Shown here: positions 6,399-14,200 of the stretch, piece by piece
Position numbering within the stretch: position 1 is the first letter of the stretch
Layout: each line of letters opens with the position of its first letter
DNA from: an uncultured Eubacteriales bacterium
Lineage (GTDB): Bacteria; Bacillota; Clostridia; Oscillospirales; Oscillospiraceae
Direction of reading: 5' to 3'
Length of the DNA stretch: 23,462 nt
Assembly: GCA_900547405.1 (NCBI GenBank)
Contig: URGL01000038.1
Coordinates: forward strand, 1 to 23,462
Position numbers and translations under genes: made by a program
Notes under the pieces: model-generated
Told to the model about the DNA's origin: nothing
Seen by the model: the letters and a program-made list of their open reading frames with translations, nothing else
Database searches by the model: none

Positions 6399-6554
6399 GG
6401 TTTTGTGGCCTGTGGAGAGCAGGCTGAACAAGGGAAGCCGGTGGAAGTCCGGCGCAGACGCGCTACTGTAATGTGCCAAGGGTACTGCCAAAATGCCATT
6501 GCTGAAAAGTGAGAAGGCGGCAGTGCTGCACAGAGCCAGGAGACCTACAAAACC
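6399..6554 (+). promoter_or_regulatory. Cobalamin riboswitch 2
   Basis: Closing helix GGTTTTGT (6399-6406)/ACAAAACC (6547-6554). The core has AGGGAAGCCGGTGGAAGTCC (6431-6450), GCGCTACTGTAA (6460-6471) and a canonical B12 box GAGCCAGGAGACC (6533-6545). No T-run hairpin follows before the next start codon. Short hairpins and a TCCC element near the GGAGGG Shine-Dalgarno suggest translational control of the downstream gene (inference). Confidence 0.92.
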
Positions 6555-6636
6555 ATGGACTGATCTTTGGACGCGAAAGAAACCGTGAGATCCCACCAAT
6601 GTAGAGGCATTGCGCCTGATAATGGAGGGACACGGT

Positions 6637-7359
6637 GTGAGCAAAAAGGAAAAGGTTTCCTATTTTAACCCCAATCGGTGGAGAGAGCAAAAGCTCAAGG
6701 CCATGGTCAATGCCGCGATGAAGGAAAAGAATGCGGCGTTCCTGGAAGAACACAGGAACGACACCGGCGAGCAGCTGCTGAACTACCTGCGCACCTGTGC
6801 CCGGAAGCTGGGCCATACGCCCCATCCCAGAGAGATCTACGGCAGCTGCCTGCTGATCCAGCACTTTCGTAGTTGGGAAAATGCCGTCAGTGTGGCGGGA
6901 CTTACGAAACCAGTCCATCAGATTTCCAGAGAGCAGTGCCGGATTTATACGGACGAGTTCCGCATTCAGGAGCGGATGTTCAAGGAAAACCAGGAACAGG
7001 ACAGGGCCGCCCGAAAGGCTGCCAAACAGGAACAGGCCGAGCTGGCCCATGCGGAAAAGCAAGCCCGCCTGGAGCGGGATGCCCGATGGGGCGAAGCCCA
7101 TTGTAATATGACCGACGAAGAACTGCTGTCCTATCTGCGCCAGTGTGCCTTAGAGTTAGGACATACCCCCTACTCCTATGAGGTTGTGGGCGGCAAGTAT
7201 CTTTCCCAGCGTTTTGGAGGCTGGGGTATGGCAATCTACCGTGCGGGATTGCCGGAATTAAAGGGCGTAAAGGGCCCGACGGCTGCGGAGAAGGCAGCGA
7301 TACGTGCGGAGATAAATGGGTGTCAACCGGGACGTGACCCGGAGGCATATAGAAAATGA
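6637..7359 (+). CDS. Protein with two homing-endonuclease-associated (HNH) repeats, under B12 riboswitch control
   Basis: 240 aa. GTG start (MSKKEKVSYFNPNRWREQ) chosen because GGAGGG (6624-6629) lies 7 nt upstream. Two copies of a roughly 43-residue helical repeat are clear: residues 47-89 (LLNYLRTCARKLGHTP ... HFRSWENAVSVAGL) and 163-205 (LLSYLRQCALELGHTP ... RFGGWGMAIYRAGL). A charged, Lys/Glu/Ala-rich helical linker (about 112-152) separates them. This matches the homing endonuclease associated repeat family (PF18780-like), considered DNA-binding. No nuclease motif is visible. Directly behind a canonical cobalamin riboswitch it may be a DNA-binding regulator of the locus. The function is not established. 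Confidence 0.72.
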   Translation: MSKKEKVSYFNPNRWREQKLKAMVNAAMKEKNAAFLEEHRNDTGEQLLNYLRTCARKLGHTPHPREIYGSCLLIQHFRSWENAVSVAGLTKPVHQISREQCRIYTDEFRIQERMFKENQEQDRAARKAAKQEQAELAHAEKQARLERDARWGEAHCNMTDEELLSYLRQCALELGHTPYSYEVVGGKYLSQRFGGWGMAIYRAGLPELKGVKGPTAAEKAAIRAEINGCQPGRDPEAYRK

Positions 7360-7574
7360 ATATCGATGTTGTGCTGCGACACCGATTCACGGGATTGTGC
7401 GATAATGGCCTTTGAGCCGGAGCGTGACGAAGTGGGTTGGGGATGATGCCCGTTTGTATGGTGGGCCCCAATGGAAGCGGGGATCGTTGCGGACACGACA
7501 GAGGTGTTCACAAAACATGGTGTCAACAGTCGAAAGGCTGTGACATAAATATTTTACAAAGGAGCGAAAAAACT
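7360..7574 (+). promoter_or_regulatory. Structured leader upstream of the small secreted protein, unidentified
   Basis: 215 nt without a credible gene. It contains an imperfect hairpin at about 7361-7386, a TTGGGG...CCCCAA pairing around 7435-7475, and a hairpin ACAGTC-GAAA-GGCTGT (7526-7541) with a GNRA-type tetraloop. The RBS AAAGGAG (7558-7564) precedes the next ATG. It lacks a B12 box, so it is not a standard cobalamin riboswitch. It may be an RNA element of another type. Confidence 0.35.
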
Positions 7575-8156
7575 ATGAAAATGGCAAAACGTATCCTGTC
7601 CCTGGTTCTCGTTCTGGCAATGGTTGCTTGCCTGGGCGTGACCGCGTTCGCAGACACCCCTGCGACCCCGTACATCAATGTAACCGTTAAGAACTCCCGG
7701 AGCGGTGCTACCGACTCTTGGACTGTCGCTGCGACGACTGGTGCGAGCGTGAAGTCTGCACTTGATGCTGACACGGCACACGCAATTGAGTGGAACACTG
7801 TTCAGGACTACTACGATGCTACTAAGACCCATTCTGCGTTGGTTTCCTATGGTGGGTATGCTACCACGAAGTTTGATTCCACTGTTGCAAGAGACCGTGC
7901 AAACCTTGCAAAAAAGGGCTACAACTACAGCACTATTACTTGGTACACTGGTGCACTGCAGGGCTATGGCCTGATTAAGCAGGAAGGTAGTAACTATACC
8001 TACATCTATGCAGGCTATGACTGGACTTACAGCAGCAATAAGAGTGCCCAGATTTGGGACTATATGTGCTGCTACAATGTGAAGGCCGACGAGGTTGTTG
8101 AACTGGTGTATGATTTCACCGTATCCGTGTGGACAACCACGACCCCTCTTGCCTAA
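7575..8156 (+). CDS. Small secreted protein, possible divergent DUF4430 (transcobalamin-like) domain
   Basis: 193 aa starting MKMAKRILSLVLVLAMVACLG behind AAAGGAG. A signal peptide ends at AFA|DTP (residue 26); Cys19 gives only a weak lipobox (MVAC). The mature part begins YINVTVKNSRSG and has a TGASVKSALDAD segment that lines up with the GDTVFEVLNKV segment of DUF4430 proteins in this window. Later come YIYAGYDWTYSS and a C-terminal strand-rich end (NVKADEVVELVYDF), in the place where DUF4430 has its GDxIxxxY end. These are weak similarities judged by eye. It is followed by a strong terminator, so it may be the most abundant product of the operon. The best guess is a secreted ligand-binding protein of the cobalamin locus; an unrelated secreted protein is the alternative. 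Confidence 0.65.
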   Translation: MKMAKRILSLVLVLAMVACLGVTAFADTPATPYINVTVKNSRSGATDSWTVAATTGASVKSALDADTAHAIEWNTVQDYYDATKTHSALVSYGGYATTKFDSTVARDRANLAKKGYNYSTITWYTGALQGYGLIKQEGSNYTYIYAGYDWTYSSNKSAQIWDYMCCYNVKADEVVELVYDFTVSVWTTTTPLA

Positions 8157-8189
8157 AAAAGAAATCAATATAGTTTGTAATTGAATAGG

Positions 8190-8227
8190 GAGGCGGCCCT
8201 GTCGGTAGATGGGGCCGCCTCTTTTTT
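8190..8227 (+). terminator. Intrinsic terminator after the small secreted protein gene
   Basis: GAGGCGGCCC (8190-8199) pairs perfectly with GGGCCGCCTC (8212-8221), followed by TTTTTT (8222-8227). It separates the 193-aa gene from the giant gene and probably limits read-through. Confidence 0.9.
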
Positions 8228-8267
8228 GCGAGGGAAACGTCCATTTGCCGAGATGTTATTCCCTCGC
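8228..8267 (+). promoter_or_regulatory. Inverted repeat just before the giant gene's RBS
   Basis: GCGAGGGAA (8228-8236) pairs perfectly with TTCCCTCGC (8259-8267). The 3' arm ends 4 nt before GGAGGT (8272-8277). There is hardly room for an independent promoter between the terminator and this hairpin, so it may shape translation or mRNA stability of read-through transcripts. Confidence 0.45.
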
Positions 8268-8284
8268 ATATGGAGGTGGATAAC

Positions 8285-11200
8285 ATGAGCATTGAAAACT
8301 TGGGAAGGAAATTGTGCGCCCTATTTTTGTCGGTTTCCTTACTTTTATCATACATCCCTTCTCCTGCGTATGCGATGGAATTAGACGATAGTCCAGCAAC
8401 CGATTCCTCGATTCATGTAGAAGAAAGCAAAGCAGAAGAAGATGGTACAGAAATTAATTTGACTGATGTTGGGGCTACTGAAAATGAAAGTGAACCAGAT
8501 CAATCTCCTTTTTTGTCTGAGATTTTAGGCGATGAAAAAAATGATACTACAGTAGTTTCGTTCAATGCTGAGCAAGGAGAGAGTGTTGCAGAAAGCTATT
8601 CTCCCATAATTACAGCTCAGCCAGAAGCAGAATCCGAATCGATGGAATATAGCGAGTTCGGTGGTGCATTTCTGGAGGTCGAAGCTAAGGCTGCGGGCAA
8701 TGGAGAACTCTCTTATAAGTGGTATAGAGTTAGTTCACCAGAAGACGAACAGCTAAGTGATGACTACGCAATGGGTAGTATGTGTTTGGCACCTCTCAAT
8801 ATGTTAGGTACAAGCCAATTCTATTGCGTTGTGACGAACACGGTTGACGGACAAGACTATTCCGTCAAATCGAATATAGTTACTATTTATGTCTACAAAT
8901 CCTATATCGCTAAGTTGAACCTTTACAAGAATGAAAATCAGGTGCTTAGCGGTCAGGGGTATTGGCAGGGAAAAGAATATAATGTTGAAGTTGATAGAGT
9001 AAACACATATAAACTGGAAATTCTCCCTATCAACAAAGAGATGGTTGGAAAATATTCCATGACCATCAGTTATAACGGAGAAGCCGGTGAGGTTGGCTCA
9101 TATCAGCAGGAGCTGATACTGGATACAAGCAAATTCCCCGTTGGAAATAATGGGTATTTCACCGTCCAGGTAGGTGAATATGATAGTGTCAGTGAAAGCT
9201 ACACGGCGAGTGAAGTTTACAAGTTTAACGTTACCAGAAAACCGAGTCTCCCTATCATTCGGACACAGCCCCAGGCCGAGTCCGAGTCTATGGAGTATAG
9301 CGAGTTTGGTGGTGCGTTTCTGGAAGTTGAGGCCGAACCAACTGATAATGGGGAACTCTCCTACAAGTGGTATAAAGTCAATTCCCCAGAAGATGAGGAA
9401 TTGAGTGATGTCTACGCAATGGACAGTGTGTGTCTGGCCCCTCTCAATACTCTTGGAAAAGTTCAATATTACTGCGTTGTAACCAACACTGTTGGAGGAG
9501 AGAAATTTTCTGTAAAGACAGATGTGGTTACGATTTATGTTTATAAGTCTTACATTGCCAAACTGAACCTCTACGAGAATGGAAACAAAATTCTTGACGG
9601 GCAAGGTTATTGGCAGGGCAAGGAATTCAACATCAATGTTGACAGTGCCAATACATACAAGCTGGAGATTCTTCCTATCAATAAGGAGATGGTCGGGAAA
9701 TACTCCATGACCATCAGCTACAATGGGGAGAAAGGCGAAGTTGGCGCATACAAACAAGATGTAGAACTGGACACCGGAAAACTCCCTGTCGGTGATACCG
9801 GCTACCTTACCATAGAGGTGGGAGAATACGATAGTGCCAGTAAGAGATATCTCGCCAGCGAGGTTTACAAGTTCAAAGTTACCAAAAAGCTGAGTCTGAC
9901 CAGCATTGCGGTGACGGCGGATGAAGCCGAGATTGCCGTAGACATGAGCGAGGTCAACAGCACCGGTAAACTAAAGACTACCAGTGTGGTGACAGCAGAC
10001 GAGATCAAGCTGACGGTAACGTCCAACAGTGAGAGCGCCAAGGTATACTTGGGCAACTCCGCAATAGCGTTTGTATCTGGCTCTGCGGTGAAGTTGGGAG
10101 ATTATGAGACCCAGACAGAGGGAACGAAGAGCTATGCGGTTATCCCTGTTAAGCTGGAAATTCCCGCGATCAATGGACAGGCAGCTGTTACCAAATCCTA
10201 CACCTTGTGGGTGGAGGTTGAGAGCTACTATCCTGTTATCACCCTCCAACCGGAGCCTGAATCCGAGACTACCGAGTATGAAGAATTTGGTGGAGTATTC
10301 CTGGAAATCGAGGCCGAGGCAAAGGGTAACGGAGAACTGAGCTACCATTGGTATCGGGTCAGCACACCGGAGGATGAAGAACTCGGTGATGACTACGCAA
10401 TGGGCAGTATGTGCCTTGCGCCCAAGAATATTCTTGGTACAAACCAGTTCTATTGCATTGTAACGAATACTGTCAACGGGAAAGAGTATTCTGTAAAATC
10501 CAATGTAATATCCTTCTATGTTTATAAATCCTACATTGCCAAACTGAACCTTTACGAGAATGGAAACAAAATTCTTGACGGGCAAGGTTATTGGCAGGGC
10601 AAGGAATTCAACATCAATGTTGACAGTGCCAATACATACAAGCTGGAGATTCTTCCTATCAATAAGGAGATGGTCGGGAAATACTCCATGACCATCAGCT
10701 ACAATGGGGAGAAAGGCGAAGTTGGCGCATACAAACAAGATGTAGAACTGGACACCGGAAAACTCCCTGTCGGTGATACCGGCTACCTTACCATAGAGGT
10801 GGGAGAATACGATAGTGCCAGTAAGAGATATCTCGCCAGCGAGGTTTACAAGTTCAAAGTTACCAAAAAGCTGAGTCTGACCAGCATTGCGGTGACGGCG
10901 GATGAAGCCGAGATTGCCGTAGACATGAGCGAGGTCAACAGCACCGGTAAACTAAAGACTACCAGTGTGGTGACAGCAGACGAGATCAAGCTGACGGTAA
11001 CGTCCAACAGTGAGAGCGCCAAGGTATACTTGGGCAACTCCGCAATAGCGTTTGTATCTGGCTCTGCGGTGAAGTTGGGGGATTATGAGACCCGGATAGA
11101 GGGAACTCAGCGCTATGTGGTAATTCCTATTAAGTTGGAGATTTCCGAAACTGAGGGGCAACCTAGCGTAACCAAGGAATACACGCTGTTGGTAATGGCA

Positions 11201-14200
11201 GAGGACAATTATCCGAAAATTGCAGCACAGCCCCAATCTGTTGCCACAGAAAAGTCACCGGATGAATTCGCCGTCCTTGAAGTTGAGGCAACAGTAGCCA
11301 ACGGCGTGCTATCTTACCAGTGGTATAAGGTCGGCAATCCTACGGACGAAAAGCTGGAAGATGACTTTTCAACGATGGAGATGTACGCAGCACCTCTCGA
11401 TACCATCGGTTCCAGTGGATACTACTGCATTGTAACCAATACGGTAGATGGGAAAGAATATTCTGTAAAAACAGATATTGCCACAGTGACCGTATATAAG
11501 GCATATATGAACAGCCTTACAATATGGGCAGATGACAGAGTTGTATCTAATAACCAGGGTAACTGGAATGGTAGTATGTTCGACATTGAGATCAATGATC
11601 GGACAGACTATAGACTTAATCTTCTACCTTTAGATGTTATGGGATCGGCTTCGTATTCCATGACGATCAGTTACAATGGCGAGGCTGGGGTACGCACATC
11701 CTTCAAATCCTCCGTTGCGATTGATTCTACGAAATTCCCGTATGGGGATACCGGGTATTATGTAATTGAGATCGGTGAATATAGCGCTAAGACCGGAACA
11801 TATACTTCTAGTGAGGTTTATCGATTCAACATTCATAAATACCCCGGAATGAAGGAACTCACAGTTTCTGAAGGCAACAAACAAATTCCGTTGGCGATTG
11901 ATCTTTGTGCTGTGCCCAATATGCGAGCGGTAAAAACAAAGACAACGCAAGCGGCTACTGGCAGTGCGGTCACAATATCTGTATCCCCGATTCAGAGTGC
12001 GACAACGGTCTACATCGGAAACTCCGGAGAGGCCGGATCGGAGGCTACAATCAACCCGGCCGATTATCCGGTTGTTTATGAAGGAGCATACCCGTATGCG
12101 GTTGTTCCCGTAAAACTGGTAGCCGCAAACGGGACAACGCGTGTATATTCCGTTCTGGTGCAAATCGTAGAATCCAGGATAAAGATTAGTAAGCAGCCTG
12201 TCAGTGTTACCTGCTACACAGGGGATCAGATTTCCCTGAATGTAGAGGCGGTCTCTTTGAATGGGGGGACGCTTTCCTACCAGTGGTACAAAGGAACACA
12301 GGATGACAGCGAACTGATACCGAATGCGAACGGCGCAAGTTTTGCGCCAAAAACGGACGCTGTTGGTGAAGCTGCCTACTATTGTGTTATTACGGATACC
12401 AAGGGAGAAACATCCTATTTCGTAAAATCTGATGCTGCGACAGTTACTACAAAAGACAGCAGCGATTTTACACCGGTAATTCTTTCTCAACCAGAATCCA
12501 GAATTAATTGCAACCAGGGGGACAAAATCACTCTGTCCGTTGAGGTGCTTAAACCATCGAAGGGCGAGTTAAGTTACCAATGGTATAAGATTGCGAAAGA
12601 GGATCAGCTTGTCGCAAATGCGAAAGACTATGTACCATCCACGGATGTGAATTCTTCCTTCGGTTACTATTGTGTTATTACCAATACTGTAGATGGAAAA
12701 GAGTATAAGGCAAAAACGAATAATGTTTCTGTGCGCGCGAACCTGACTAAGTATATCCATGCGGCAGAAGTTATTGGGCAGCCTGGAACCTATGTTTTTG
12801 ACGAGAATGCGGGAATGGTTCCTGGCGGATATACGGCGATCACAAAGGGAAACTCAGCTCCCAAACCTTTCAATGTTCGATTCCAATATGCGGACTACGA
12901 TGTTGATTCCATAGTGACGCTTTATCACTCTACCACGAACAGCTACGACGGAGCCGAACTCGTTAAAGATGCAATTTGCAAAGGGAAGCGAGAGGGCGGT
13001 GTAAGCGGGGAGTACTTCAAGGAATACGAAATCAACCCAAACACCGCCTACCCCACCGGTGAGCACTACTTCTACGTTGTAATCACCCTATCCCCCAGCG
13101 ACAAAAATTCCACCGTCAAACCGGTATCCACGAAGTCGGATATCCTGAAAATCGACTTTACAGACCGTGAGATGACCATGGATGGCGCTGGTACGGAGCA
13201 GAACCCCTACATCATCAAAACAACGGAGCATCTGTCTGAGATTCAGAAGATGGGGGCTGAGGGGGATTCCTTTACCGGGACCTACTTCAAGATCGCAAAC
13301 GATGTTTCGCTGCCTACGAATTGGACACCTATCGGCACAAAGGATGCCCCGTTCGGCGGGAATATTGACGGAAACAACAAACTGCTGACAGTCCCGGCAG
13401 GCGAAAAGCCTTTGCTGGGCCGTATCAATGGCGCTTCCGTCAAGGACCTGGATATCTACGGCGAACAGATCGAGGGCGCGGGCCTGGTTAATGAGTTTAC
13501 CGGCGTTGGCCTGTCCGGCAGCGCCATCGTCCTGGACAACGTAACGCTGAAAAGCGGCTCCAAGACCCTGAAATCCGGCCTGGTAGCGGCTGGCGGCGGT
13601 AATGGCTATGCCTCCGCCAGTGCGGGCTTCGTTATGACCATCCGCAACTGCACCGTTGAGAGCAACGTTGTGGTTGGCTATACCGGAACGGAAAGCCAGA
13701 TTGGCTCTATTGCCGGACGGTTCCAGGGAACCATTGAAAACTGCACCAGCTCCGCAACGGTCAAGGGCAAGAACTATGTGGGCGGCATCATCGGCACCAG
13801 AGACAACGCCATGGCCCAATGCGTTGTCAAAAACTCTACGTTCCACGGCACCGTAGAATCCTCCGGCTCCTACGCCGGTGGTATCGTCGGCGGCGGCTAT
13901 GACAACTCCACCGCCCCCAACGGCGCTTGCCCCACCATCCTGGCCTGCACCGTGGACGGGACCGTGAAGGGCAACGAGCGTGTCGGCGGCATCTTCGGCG
14001 GCGACGGCTTCGTGGCCCAGACCTGGGACAATGTGGTTGGCTCTATCAGCGCCAATACCTTCACCGGCAAGGTCAGCGGCAACAAGTACGTCGGTGCCAT
14101 CATCGGCTACCGCAATAGCTTGAACCGGTACGACAACATTGCCGGAAACACCTATTCCGCCGGATGCGGTGCGGACAAGGGTATCGGCTATGTGAAGTAC

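Noticed and set aside
7360..7574. Third cobalamin riboswitch
   Set aside because: No B12 box or other conserved aptamer block could be found, so it is listed only as an unidentified structured leader.
9250..11200. Long direct repeats as a possible CRISPR array or transposon pair
   Set aside because: They are in-frame protein modules 981 bp apart, not short repeats with unique spacers, and no transposase or terminal repeats flank them.
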